A DNA stretch of 64,000 bases, taken from assembly GCF_025698545.1 (NCBI RefSeq), contig NC_068576.1, positions 48,167,890 to 48,231,889 of the forward strand. The letters are read 5' to 3'. The notes beneath the pieces were generated by a model. That model was not told the origin of the DNA, did not search any database, and was given only the letters and a program-made list of their open reading frames with translations. This document shows positions 32,701 through 46,453 of this stretch, piece by piece. Both the position numbers and the translations under genes were made by a program. Source of the stretch: Gossypium raimondii (Eukaryota; Streptophyta; Magnoliopsida; Malvales; Malvaceae). The first letter of the stretch is position 1. The number at the start of each line of letters is the position of its first letter.

Positions 32701-33790
32701 TTCCCATTGAGGTTGCTGGGTTTCAAGGTGGATGCCCTGATTTTAATTTTAATAGTAAAATATTTCAATGATTCTTCTAATAAATTGTGTCAAAAACAAC
32801 TATTTATGATTTGGGAAGGGTTATATAATGAATAATTTCAAGCAAAAAGGAGCTAATAATTTTGTTAAAATTAAATTCAAAAATAAAATTTTAAATATTG
32901 TAAAGGTACTTACCTTTTCTTTTCTCTCATCTTAAAAATGGAATAAAGTTAAGAAAAGTAAAGGATACTGAATCCCTTTACTTTCCTCAATTCTTTTACT
33001 TTTCACCCTTTATAAAAATAACTTATTTAATCAAAGAAACAAAATCACCTTTCCTCCTCCTTTTCTTAATCCAAAAATATGTTGTTAGAGAAAATATAAC
33101 AACTAATTTTTTCAGACACGACAATTTTCAAACCTCATTTCTAATGTTTGAGTCCGTCAATATTAAATAGCATAATGTTTAATTAAAATTTGGTTTCTTA
33201 ATTTTATCAATCAGATAGTTAATTAAAATATAAAGACTAAATTACAACAATAAAAATTAATCGCTATGATATTTTAATTAATTGAAGGATGAACTCAACA
33301 ATTGGACCTTTCTTAAACCACCAAACAGTGGTGAATGCCAACTTTATCCATTAAAATTGTTAATCATCATTAAGTTAAGATAAATAAAGTTTAACTTAAT
33401 TAATTAAGATTTATCAATTTAATTTAACTGTAAAGGAAATAAATAATAAAACAAAACCATTTATTCTTCCTCTTTTCATCGAAACCATAGAAAAATAATA
33501 GGGATTTGAGCATCAACCTTTGGTTCTTCAAAATTGGTAAGATTTCAAGTCTTTTTCTTGTATTTTTTATGTTTTTGAGGTCTCGAGAGCTTGATTTAGC
33601 TAGCCCATGTGCTAATTTATAAAACTATTAAAGTTTTCAAAAGTCTCCATTGATGAATAATTGATGAATTTAGTGTTAATTTGTTAGACTTTAAGCTTAG
33701 ATATGAAAAATGACTAGTGGGTAAAGTTTAATTGTTAATTTTTTAAGATAAAGACTAAAGTGCATAAATTTCAAAATTGATGTTAAATTT
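32700..33790. other. AT-rich flank, possibly the start of a degraded LTR
   Basis: No gene recognised. It may mix host DNA at the virus junction with the 5' part of the gypsy LTR that continues to the right. Confidence 0.3.
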
Positions 33791-34744
33791 CTGTAAATAT
33801 AGGTAATAAAGGGCTGTAGAATGATGGAATTGAGACCGATTTCAAAATCGAGGCTCAAATTTAAATGTTATGGTGATTTCGATTTTAGGGGATAAATTGA
33901 ATAAAATGGAAAATTTTAGGGAACATTTGAAAAGTGAAACTGGAATGTCATAAGCATATAATAGGATGTTATATGGTAATTGGAATTTATAAATTGAAAT
34001 GAATTATCATATAGATAGCGAATTGAACCAACCGGAGGAAAATCGAGGAAAAGGCAAAATTACAGATTAGTCCTCGATGTTTCATCTGTTATTTTTTCTA
34101 GGTAAGTTCATATGGAACTTACTATGTTATTTTTATGTTATGTTTAAATTATATTATAATGTCTATTATTTAAGTATGAGAAATAAAGTATTACAAGTGA
34201 ATACGATGTATGAAATTTATGTGAAATGTTTATATGACTGAAGGGTATGTATATGATGATGTTACAAAGTTTGAAATGATACAGAAACTGTAACAGTACG
34301 CATGTGAACTTAGTAAACGATTAGGATATGAATGGCATGTCATTAGGGTTTAAACAAAAAAGGAAATGGTTCAAACGAAAAAGGAAAATGGGTGTGTAGC
34401 GACCTAAAAATTTGGGCACGGGCGCTAGTCGAAGTGATTATTGAAAATTTGAAATCAGAATCTCGATTTTATTTAAAAAAAGGAGTCGCCACCGATCTTT
34501 TTTGTAGGTGTGATCGGACACCTAATAAAATCTCTTTTTAGAAGAAAAAATTATTTTTAAATTTTTCTAAAAAAAGAGGTGACTTTAGGTCTACGTGAAA
34601 ATCCAGAGAAAATTAGAGTTCGGGAGTCGGTTACACGCGAGGAAGGTATTAGCACCCTCGCGACGCCCAAAATCGGTATCTTGTTAAACGCGCGTTGTCT
34701 TAATTTTCAAAAATACAAATCCAATTTAATAGTTAATCGCAATC

Positions 34745-35155
34745 CGATCAAAACACGAGAATTTTTTTAAAAAAATACGAAGATTTTCGAAACAATTATT
34801 TTTTTTGAAAAACACGAAAAAATTTTAAAACACGAGAATTTTAGAAACACGAAAATTCTTAAAACACGAATTTTTTTTGAAAACACGGAAATTTTTGAAA
34901 TACGAGAATTTTAAAAACATGAAAATTTACAAAACACGAGAATTTTTAAAAATACGAAAATTTTTGAAACAATAGATTTTTTTTATAACACGAGGATTTT
35001 TTTTTGAAAAAACACGAAAGTTTGTGAAACACGAGAATTTTTTAATAGGAGAATTTAAAAAACGAAAATTTACAAAACACGAAAATTTTTGAAAAACGAT
35101 AATTTTTGAAAACACAAAATAACACAATTTTTTTAAAAAAATGAGAATTTTTAAG
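34745..35155 (+). repeat. Degenerate ~20-bp tandem repeat (aaaacacgaaaattttt)
   Basis: About fifteen variants of aacacgaRaattttt follow one another inside LTR D. The reverse-strand open frame over it is an artefact of the repeat. Confidence 0.75.
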
Positions 35156-35889
35156 TTTTTCAATTTTTTTAAACAGGCGTCCCAAATTTAACACGAGCTA
35201 AATATATTCACCCAACATAGCGATGAAAATATACGGCTTAATGTTAAATTGGTTCGTCACCTTATTAAAAAAAATTAATGAAATTAAATAAAATTAAATA
35301 TGAAATAAAAAATGCTTAAAAAAACCTAATACGAAATATAAAAAAATGCTTAAAAAAACAAGAATATTAAATACGAAATGATATAAAAAATATGTAAATT
35401 AAATTCAAAGTGCGTAAAAAATAAATTACCGAAGAACCCAAAAATACGAGCTTGATTGAGCGGGTTTACACGACTCGGACTTTTTCTTTTTTGCTTTTTT
35501 TTTTCTTTCTCTTTTGTTTGCTTTTTTTCTTTTTTCCTTCCCCTTTTTCTTTCTGGTGGGCTGCCTGTTGGGCTGGTGTGCGCGGGCCTGCTGGTGCTGG
35601 CCTGCGCTGGGCCTGCGCTGTTGGTCTGCTGTGGTTGCTGGTGGGTCAGCTGTTGGGCCGCTGGAGCTGGGCCTGTGTTGGGCTGCTGCAGGCCTGTTAA
35701 TATTTTTTTGGGCTGTTTTTTTGTTTTGATTTTTGTTTTGCTTTTTTTTTAAAAAAAATAAAATCAATGGGCCTGCTGCTGTGGCCCGCTGCAGTGCGGG
35801 TCGGGTTGCGGTATTCGGGTCGGGTCGGTCTGATCCGAATATTTTCATTTTTTTGTTTTTTGTTTTCTTTCTTTTCTTTTTGTTTTTTC

Positions 35890-35927
35890 TTTCTTCTTCT
35901 TCTTCTTCTTCTTCTTCTTCTTCTTCT
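35890..35927. repeat. (CTT)n microsatellite
   Basis: About a dozen ctt units inside LTR D. The poly-Leu/poly-Ser frames that cross it are artefacts. Confidence 0.9.
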
Positions 35928-36254
35928 GGAGGCCCTAGCCGCCGCGTCGCGCCGTCTCCTCCGTCGCTCCTCCCCTCCCCTCTCGTCTTTTCTTTCTTCT
36001 TCCTTCCCCTTTCTTTTTGCTGCTGAAACTTTTTTTGAAACTTTCTTCTTCTTTTTTTTGATTCGTGGGTGTCCCCAATTTTTGGAGTTTAAACCCCTTT
36101 TTATAGTTGGTTTTGCTTCTTTTTTGCAAGTAGCAAGTGGGGAAGACCATGCCCTAGGCCGGCGGCCGGAAATCGTGGGGCAGGTGCACGAAATCCGTCG
36201 GATTATTGGGGATTTTCTGACAGAAGGACTAAACTATAATTACAGTAAAACTTT

Positions 36255-36430
36255 TAGGGCCCAAGTATAATTTTAGGAAAATTTAGGAGTCAAAATGCAA
36301 TTTCAAATAGTTTATGGGTCAAAATGTAATTTAGAAAAAGTTTTAGGGGTCAAAATATAATTTTAGGAAAATTTAGGGGTCAAAATGCAATTTTAAAATT
36401 TTTAGGGGTCAAAATGTAATTTTTATTTTT
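36255..36430 (+). repeat. ~45-bp tandem repeat in LTR D
   Basis: Units of gggtcaaaatgYaattttaggaaaattta recur four times, the last truncated. Confidence 0.7.
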
Positions 36431-37559
36431 TGTATTTTTTTGAATTAAAAAAAACACGAAATCGAGCCGGACAAAATTCAGTGATTACGGGGTGTTTGAT
36501 TCGGGATTAATACGATGGCTTGAGATCCAACATTTGTTGCTGATTCTCTGAAGCTAGTGTTAGCAGCATCGAACTAGCTCGATCGAACAACCCTAGTCTA
36601 AAGCTAGTTTTAGCAGCCTGATTATGTCAGCTCATGAGAGCAAATTAGTCCCGTGTATCCGAGTTCAATTTATTTTAGTTCTCTAGGTGAAAAATAGAAA
36701 TGGAAATGGTACCTAATGAAGAATGAAATTGTTGAAATGATTTGAACATGAATCGAATTATGTATGTTTCAAATTGAATATGAATTGTAGGACACATGAT
36801 GTTATATTGAATTGTTAAATGTATCTATATGATTGTTTTATAAGTTCATGATATGTATTTGAACTAACCCATTTGATATATTTTTTGAAATGTATATGAA
36901 ACTGTAAGGTTGCCAAAGATGTCATGTTTGTACCTATGTGTTTCAATTGTTTAAATTGTTGTAGTGTCAAGGTAAGTTAAGTAAATTTTATATGGACTTA
37001 CTAAGTGTTCAAAATGCTTACCCGTTGCCTCCCTTTTCCTTGTAGCTTGTCAGTTTACGGAACGTGTCGCTAGGATTGCCTTAAAACTCACACTATCCTG
37101 CTATTATTCGGTAGTCTTTTACTCATTTTAAACTCAGTTATGTAGCATGTACATAGGTGTTATAAATATGAGTTTATTTGGAAATGATAGCTCGGTTTGA
37201 ATCATGGTTAATGGTTGATCTTTGATAAAGTTATTACCTATATGTATTAGTGTTTGTTTGGCAATTTGTTTTGGCATATTGAATGGCCATTTTGGATGTG
37301 AATTGGCTTGATGAGATGATGGTATACTTTCGTTACATATATGGTTGTTTAACTTGGAATGGTACAAGTTGATTTGAAGTGAATTGGGGTCAATTGTGGC
37401 ATATTGGATTGATTGATTTTAGAAAGGGTTAAATGAATATTTTGGTATGAGTTTTGTTTGGTTTTATGTAGGTTTTGATATTCATTTAAGCACCATTTGA
37501 ATTGGTTGTTAAGTTGACATGTAATAGGTATTAAAATGCAAGTATTTGCCAATTTGGCT

Positions 37560-39700
37560 CAGAGGTATTGATACCTTAGATAAAGGTATTGATACATTGG
37601 TGATTTTCTAGAATTTTTAAAACATTGAACTTAAAAACGGTATATATCAATACAAACATAAGGTATCAATACCTTGATAAGGGCATTGGTACTTTAAGTC
37701 AGGTGTTTGATCGCTTCTCGACGTGCAAACGTAGAGAGTGAGAATACTGCTACAAAAGATACGAAATTAGGAAATGTCTGCAAGTATACGAGTCATGTTG
37801 TAATATAGATTGTTACAACGGAACACAGAAGTGTTCCAAAGATTGTACCCAAAGGAGACTTGATTAGATCAATATTAATTTCTGTACCAATAAGTCTAAA
37901 CAGTACCGATTCAAAACATAGTACGATTATTCATGCAGAAAATTTGAATAAGAATAAAAGACGCAAAAAGTACTAAATAACAAAAATAAAAATTATTATA
38001 AATCTCTTGATAGAATAAACAAAAGACTAACTTGCTTTAGTGTTCATAGCTAACTCCTAATCTAGGGTTCTATTCAATCAGCTAGTAGTTAACTTAGTTA
38101 TAACCTCTTGGCCTCTAACCTAACTAGTTGGTAAGAAATACTTATCTCTTGACCTCACAGTTTAGACCAGGATAGGTAAGTGATGCTCAATAGGCCATTC
38201 TCTTGACCTCATCTATCTAAATAACTTCCTAGGATTGTCAAGCGTAGGGTTTATGCTCTCTCAACCCGAACCAATTGATATGACAAGTAACTGGAAAGCA
38301 GTAGTTAACTATTCCCACATCCGATCGTTAATCTCCCTTAGATCTTGATTACTCATGAATCAAATTGCAGAAATCCCTAGATTGAATTCAAACATAGATG
38401 CAAGAATTAAAAGACAAAAGAGGGAAGAAAGAAATCGATTTGGAATATAATTGAAGTGCATAAACTTGAATATTCGTAATAGCGTTCAGTGATTCATAAT
38501 CTTGAAATACAAACATGAACAATTGAACTAAATTGAGAATTGAAACTAAATGATTACAAAATCAAAACTTAACTTTTAAGAATTAAAACTAAAACAAAAG
38601 GGAAGAAGTCTCCAATTAAGTTTTGAGCATTCCTATTTATAGAAGTCGTGTTAGATGACTCATTTAGACCTAATACAGATGGCTAAACATGGCTAACTCG
38701 AGTTGTGCAGACGAAAACACCCTTGACATTTTAACTGGCGTCGTCGCAGCCGTGTCGTGACACCAAAGGCAATGTACTCCTTTGTGATGCGTTCAAGGTT
38801 GTGTCGTGACATCTCTTGGTGCATGTCGAAACATGGATGACAATATACTTCTTAGGCTTTCTGGATGGTGCGTTGCGACATAGGGACTGCATGTTGCAAC
38901 ATAAGGAGCAGTCCACTGACTCCTTGGCTTAAACTGGGGTCCTGCACACTCAACTAGCAAGTTTGTCCTTCCTTAGGCCTGAATCAGCCTAGAAGGTAAA
39001 AAAATACTCCAATTTGCTCACTTTATTAACTGAGTGCTCTAAATAGAAACTTAACGAAAATATTACTTATTTGCTAGAAAACAAATTCACTAAGTATTGA
39101 AAAGGGTTAAAAACCAATTCCATGATTGCATATTAAAATAATTATTTAAAAATATATTTAAATAAAATTTAAAAGTTTGTTGATTTTATCTTGCAACTAG
39201 ATTATTAATTAACAAGGTAAAAATAAGATACGAGTATAAAAATTTGATTATGCAGCTCAAAAATTGATTACATCGACGAGACTTTACGCTTAAAGAGTAA
39301 TTAATTGTCAATCCATCGCAAAAAAGTAACTCACTTCATTACCATACGTTAATTAGATTTCTCTCCGCTAAAACACTAAACTTTCCCTTTAAAATCTTCC
39401 AAGTAAATGCATATATCAACAAAATATGACAGATTACACGACCATACCTATGCATGTTCAATTGCAACTAAAATTGCATTTGGCAAAAGGTAATTATCAC
39501 TAATAAAATTTATTATTAAAAAGTCATTCGAAATTTACAAAATCCTAATACAATGAAGATGTTGGACAGATGGATCCCTCTTACTGACCTCGAATATTCA
39601 AAATTTTAAAATGAAAAGTCATCAATCTGATAAAAGCCATCATAAAATCTACTTATAAGTTGTAAAATTATCAATTAATCTGATAAAAGTAGAAGGGATA
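37560..39700. mobile_element. Non-coding retroelement-derived region
   Basis: Carries the gtctgcaagtatacgagtc...gtacccaaaggagac segment (37780-37860) and a cgatcgttaatctccctta block (38325) that, reversed, is found again near 58165 (gggagattaacgagtgg). 38735-38930 is dense in gtgtcgtgacat-type motifs, as is 57590-57770. These shared pieces indicate a dispersed, probably Ty3/gypsy-related, non-coding repeat. No open frame of note. Confidence 0.5.
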
Positions 39701-39711
39701 TATAGTGGGAG

Positions 39712-40199
39712 ATGGGAGAGGTAAACAAGGGGTAGTCCATATTCAAACCTTAGAATCAAAGGAATTAATACCCTACGAATACATAGAAGAAGATACGAGC
39801 AATAAAAGCCAATCTCTCTCAACTACCTATTTACAATCAAACACCTATTATCGACTCCCTTATCATCTTACAATACATTGATGAAACCTGGAAGAAGCCT
39901 CCTCAGCTTTTGCCTTACCCTCCATTTCACAGAGCTAAAGCCCGCTTCTGGGCAAATTTCATTCAACAAGAGGTAAATCAAATTTGTAATTAGTCTTTCT
40001 TATCTCCACCGACTGGGGGACTTAACAAAAAATATTATCGTGCATGCAGTTATTTGAGACCATGACTAGAGTGGTCACATGTGATGAAGTTCAAGCAAAA
40101 GCAGTAGATGAAATGTATTGAGAAAATGAAGGTGGTGGAAGGGGGGATGAAGGACTTCTTTAAGCCACAACTTTACCACCAGCACTTTAAGAACCTTTA
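39712..40199 (+). pseudogene. Tau-class glutathione S-transferase pseudogene (GSTU10-like position)
   Basis: GSTU enzymes conjugate glutathione to electrophiles in the cytosol. Exon 1 (39712-39972) has an ATG, then IPYEYIEED and, in another frame, SLIILQYIDETWK and RAKARFWANFIQQE, which are hallmarks of the N-terminal thioredoxin-like domain and its junction with the helical domain. The donor GT at 39973 is at the usual GSTU intron site. Exon 2 starts at about 40050 with LFETMTRVVT and shifts frame at 40120. There are at least three frameshifts, the segment that should hold the KIPVL glutathione-binding region is deleted, and most of the C-terminal domain is lost after 40199. Arabidopsis GSTU10 (At1g74590) lies between the two PPR orthologues found here, so this is likely its decayed counterpart. 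Confidence 0.85.
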
Positions 40200-41636
40200 A
40201 GGACTTGGGTTCGAAGCCCATTAAAGTTGAAATGATAAAAAAAAAAATTAGAAGACATTAATAAACTCTATGAACCCATTTAAGTTTTTTTCGAAATTGG
40301 GAAAAAATTCGAGCATAGATATTCTAAGAATAAACCAGTTGCTTGAGGTCTAAGTCAGCTACTCAGAAAATAATATTGAGAAAATAAAATCGATTCTCCT
40401 CAATAACTTACACATTACACATGCATTGATGTCACGGTGGGAGCTTTTAAGAACACATATTTCAAACTAAGTATAATTAGACTCTTATGAGATGTATGAG
40501 CCTTCATTGTAGTTGGTTAAGTTATCTACTTATCTTAAAAAGAAAATCATATTGTTGAAGATAAACTGAGAAGAAAAGAAGGGAGATGATGACTGTTCAC
40601 ACGATAGAAGTGTGCAAAGAGCTACTTGAGGTGGAGGTTAAATAGGATAAGTGCAAGAAAAAAGAGCTTTCTTAAGATTATGAGAGGGTATTTATAAACA
40701 AGGTTGACAGCACTTAAACTTTGACACGTGTGGTCTTGTCATAATCGACTCTTTAAGAGGGCCAAACAAAGCAAGACGTCACCTATGGGTGAGGTTGTGA
40801 TTGAAGCCCATCTTAACGAGGTATGTATAAGAATTATACCACAGGCCCAAATATGTGAGATAAATTTTAAATACAACTACTCCAAGAGAGATGGTGTTTG
40901 TTGTTAATTTTCAAGGACATTTCACTTTCTTTTGAGATTTACTTAATTTGCCTAGCATTCAATGATAGAAGATAAAATAAACTTACGATAAATACATGCC
41001 CAAACTCATAATCCTAATCAATTTCACATCATTCAACCATAAGGGAAGGCAGCGTTCTGGTCTTTTATGGTATGTTGCAGTTTAACTGGAGACCTTCATT
41101 GCCTTGAGAAAGAAGGAACTGACCCATTGGTTATAGATACGAGGTCATTGCTGATGTAATTTCTTGAATAGTTGGCAGAGACAACTGAGATTAAAAAGGA
41201 AAATAAGCCTTAAACAAGAGATGCCTGAAAATGCGTAGAACTAGAAGAACCAAACAAAAATCAGAAAAAACGTTGTTACTTCCAGTCATAATGAATCTTT
41301 TATCAGATGAACTGGTTTACTTCCAGCCACTGAATCCCACCTCTTCTAACCGGTCCCAATTGATTCTTTTTCATCACTCACCAAAACAACCAAAGAGTAA
41401 CGAGGAAAAAGACACCCAACCCCCAAGAATTTAGTCAATTACCAGCAATAAGAAAAATTACTAGAGCGCTACATCTAGGATGAGCTAAGCAGATCCAGGG
41501 GCTAACAACTAAATACTCATTCATGTTTAAATCAAACACCTCACAATAATAATGTTCACGATTCAGTCTCTTCATGTCAAAAAATTTAATCGAAACAAAA
41601 GTAAAATTCAAAGTAAAGCTTCCGTTATCTCATCTT
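40200..41636. other. Intergenic, no gene recognised
   Basis: Low-complexity and AT-rich parts with a 67-codon plus-strand frame (41231-41434) of unknown nature. The last ~200 bp should include the RPL34 3' UTR. Confidence 0.4.
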
Positions 41637-42817
<1,181 letters not shown>

Positions 42818-44300
42818 TTTTCTTCGTCTTCTTTGATGTTCTCTCTGTGGATGGAGGCGGAGACCGGAAGCGTTTTTGGTAATAGTGAAGATAGCAAATA
42901 AAAGCTTTGGGATTGAATGACAAAGGATGCCCTAAATCTGACGGCTAGATTATCTTTTCTATTAACGGTTGAGATTTTGTATCCTTCGCTACTTTACTAC
43001 TATTTATTTACTTTTAGGTTAAAATCTGACATAAGTCCCTATAATTTTTTACAAGTTAAAATTTAGTCTTTATATTTTTAATTTCAAGAAATTAATTCCT
43101 TTATTTTTCAGATTTTAAAAATTCAGTTAAATTTATTGATGTGACATTTTAGAGTAAAAATATTCACTTGTTTGTCATTTAATTAAAAATAGGCTTTGTA
43201 TTAAACTTGAATTTAATAAAATAATTTTAACATTGTTTACCAGTTAGACCTGAAAAGTAAAAAAAAAACTAAATTTCTAAAAATAAAAGTTCCAAATTTT
43301 TAAATATATATGTACTAAAGTTTTTTAGATAAAGAATTTTTTTTTTAAAAAGTAGGTTATTTTATTTTTTAAAATTCATTTCTTTTCCAAGAGCTTGCAT
43401 GTAGTCTTCAAAAAGGTTAGCATTGCTAAACGTGGTGCATTTGTGGCCGTTATGGTGGATTCGCCGTTGGGCTTCTGTCAGGCATTGGATTTCTTTGCCG
43501 ATTAGGGAAAAACTGAGTTGTTGCGGCTTCTGCTATTAGGGGTTTCTATTTGCCCTAAGTTCTCTGATGTTTTCTTAAGTTTCCTTCTTCTTGTTGTTGG
43601 TCCAGTCGTTGCTGCATAGAGATTTGTTCAAGTATTCTCATATTTTCTTATATCTAGCTCAATTATTGTGAATCAGAGTTGGGGTTCTATGATGTTTGGT
43701 TTCATAAGGGTAAATTTTAACCAACCACTAATGAAAGGATAATATTCCCTATATCTAGCCAATTCATTTGAGGTGTCTAGTTAGACCAGCCATTTTGATT
43801 AAAGAAAAGTTCGTTCATAGAAAAGTTAGTCTAATTGATGATTTTTATGTGCTTTTCATGTTGCCTAATTGGCAGTTCTCATATACTTCATTAAATTATA
43901 TCAAGATTCTCTTAAGATTTCTCTTGTCGTATCCCATAATACTCTCAAAACTCTATCACTAATTTTATAACTTTTATGACAATTATTACATCTTATCACA
44001 TCTTAATAAAAATATTTTATCATCCTACGTAGTAAGACATCTATCCGGAGCAATTTACACTAAACTCCTCCATTATATCAACTCTCCCATCTACAAGAAA
44101 TTTCTAAGCAATTTTTATACAAAAATAGCTCTGCAACTCTCAAACATCTTTATCCACCTCTAATAATTTAAAAAGAAAAAAAAACACCTCTAATGATTTT
44201 GATACTGTGTGAACCACTTCTAATCTTTTTATCTAATCTTATGTCAAAAGACTTGGTCAAACAATTTTTCTGGTTGAATGTATAACCCAAGTAAAATTAA
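42818..44300. other. RPL34 upstream region and intergenic DNA
   Basis: The first ~200 bp are the RPL34 promoter/leader. 43030-43310 is a foldback related to that at 9595-9907. 43380-43700 has a more balanced composition but no frame I can assign. Confidence 0.4.
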
Positions 44301-46255
44301 TATATAAACATATATGAGAATTAGAATTCATATCCTCGACTAGAGTGTAGGATTGGATGGGTTCTACTTGGTGGGAACTTGATGACAACTTGAAAAGTTC
44401 TCACAAAAATGCATCAAGCAAAGCAAAGCAAATAATAATAGAAAAACCTTGTCAATTGATTATTCAAATGGGTGATCAAAGGTGCCTATTTACCAAGTCC
44501 TAGGTGATGTGTTCCAATCACTGATGTATTAAATAGATATAAATTAAAAGTCCTAAAAAAAAAAAACCTTCTACATGGCCAACCACGGGAGAATTTTGGT
44601 GTGACCTTACTTCCTTGGTTGTATTCCTTTAAAAGTCTTAAAACTTGGCCTTTAAGTAACTCCAATGTGGCCGGCTACTACATGGACCATTGGGCTGCCG
44701 TCACTTGCTTCTTTTCTTGGCTTCTTGGGCTATTCATTCGTTATAGGTTGCTACACCTATTGGGCCTTCTTCGGTCGCCGAGGTAATTAGTCAATGCCCA
44801 ACATGGGCAGCACATAATAGGGCCTTACCTCAAGCCCAAATGACTCAATTACATAATTAAATAAAAAATAAAAATCAACATTATGTAAACTAGTCCTAGA
44901 AAAGTTAAAAGTTCGTTACAGAAAGTCCAACATGCAAGAAAATCTCAAAAATGAAAAGTTATTGGAATCCAAATTTGTTTTCACTACTTATTACATCTTT
45001 AATAACTTCCCAAATGTCAAAAATATTATCTGAATGGTCTGAAATTTAGCCTTTTTAAAAGGGTAAATATTTAAAAATAAGAATTATTAAACATCAAATT
45101 GTCCAAAAAAATAGAAATTAATCAAAATAGAAAAGGTTCCCTAAATTGAAACTTTTTCCAAAACTCCAAAATGAATCCAATGAGCTTCATTGAATGAAAC
45201 ATCACGAACATCATGAACTATCTTCAAAGGAATAAAAATGAATTTTAAGATATACGGTTTACTTGTAGCAACTGGACTACTCGGAAAATTGATGTTTTGA
45301 TGTTCCTATCTCAACTCCCTAGTTGCTATTATAGGAATTAGTACACTCGATTCTAATGTTATTCACTTGGCTAATTTGTGTTGTCCTTTGATGCATCACT
45401 TAGATATGGAGTTGACAACATGCAAGCAACTTTGGGCTTTTTACATATAAGAAAGCTTGAGGCTATATTTAATATGGAAGATGGAGAGAATAAGGATGAA
45501 AAACTTTTCGATCTAATAGTTATGAATCTTAAGTCTTGAGCATTTGATAAACAAATTTTTTATCTTTTATACCAAACAAACAAGCAAATTCTTTGACGTG
45601 AATTTGCATGATTGTGAACAAAAATTAAGCCATTGTACATGTCAAATCAGAGAAGATAGAAATTTATTTTTGAAGGGTCAAAATTAAATTATAAAATTGT
45701 AAAGAGTTTAAAGTATAATTTTTTTTTGTATATATTTATTAGTTTAGAATTTTAAAGGGGTTAAATTTAAAAAAATTCTTCTATATTTTTATTATTAAAC
45801 TAATTTAGAATTTTAAAAAATTAAATTGATAATTTTCTATTTTAAGGGGAGGCGGCTGCCCCCTTGGCACCGTCCGTGTGTCAAACTCTTGCAATAAATG
45901 CGATTTTTGAAAATTTCGCTTTTATAGGTATATATATTCGGTATAGGTGATTTTTTAGAAAGAAAAGTTTAATTAAAGTATCGTTTTTTAAAATTTAATA
46001 AAAGTAATGTGTAAATAAGCCCTGGTAATATTATTCATTAAATTCATGTTTTGAAAAAGTGATTGAGATTGATTTGTAGGAGTTTAGACATAGACCAAGA
46101 ACTTGTCGTAACTTTACTTTATCTCTAACTCCTAAACCCCAAAACTGCAAAAATAAAAACAGAAACATTCAAGTGTAAGCTATATAATTAAGAGTTTTCC
46201 TTAATCATTAAAACAGTTTTGAATAATTCATCATTTTTAAGACTATCATAATATC
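44300..46255. other. Repeat-rich region, no gene recognised
   Basis: 44590-44820 has a mixed composition and could be old LTR sequence. 45650-45890 ends in ggggaggcggctgcccccttggc, a GC-rich edge like that near 62490-62530, suggesting one non-autonomous element family. Confidence 0.35.
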
Positions 46256-46453
46256 CTAGTTGAATTGTACAACACTAGTGTTTTTTCCAAACTTGGACTG
46301 AGAAGTAAAGAACAAGTCATCTGCTTTAGTTCTTACAAACTCAGCTGAGCTGCCATTAGACAATGACAATACAACCTTGTTGATTCCTTCTTCTGTTAGA
46401 CTTAGCATCATCCGATTGTTTATTTTGGTAAGTTTAGGTCTTTCACAATTCAA
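46256..46453 (-). other. Short minus-strand open frame, unidentified
   Basis: 65 codons. The product contains INKVVLSLSNGSSAEFVRTK and has a protein-like composition rather than an AT-driven one, with a C-terminal TSVVQFN. It could be a relic of a last exon. I do not recognise the family, and no neighbouring exon was found. Confidence 0.25.

Larger units (their letters stand above)
34395..36489 (+). mobile_element. Solo LTR 'D' (2095 bp) with 5-bp target duplication
   Basis: Begins tgtagcgacc and ends cagtgattacg (terminal CA mutated to CG), flanked by gggtg at 34390-34394 and 36490-36494. It shares the ggagtcgccaccgatc and cgggagtcggttacacg blocks with J and K. It contains aaaacacgaaaattttt repeats (34745-35155), a CTT microsatellite and ggggtcaaaatgcaatttt repeats (36260-36425). 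No internal domain. Confidence 0.85.
33790..37560 (+). mobile_element. Degraded gypsy LTR ('C') split by solo LTR D
   Basis: The block ggtaagttcatatggaactta (34101) and, after removing the inserted LTR D, the block acttactaagtgttcaaaatgcttaccc (36990) lie about 770 bp apart. In the LTR at 225-3065 the same two blocks are about 740 bp apart, so the two LTRs are collinear and in the same orientation. Both ends are unclear. 37560-37690 carries ggtattgatacc repeats often found in such LTRs. Confidence 0.5.

Noticed and set aside
35426..36270. Several overlapping open frames up to 167 codons, rich in Phe, Leu, Ser or Lys
   Set aside because: They lie in a T/C-rich, CTT-repeat section of solo LTR D and overlap on both strands; no protein family fits.
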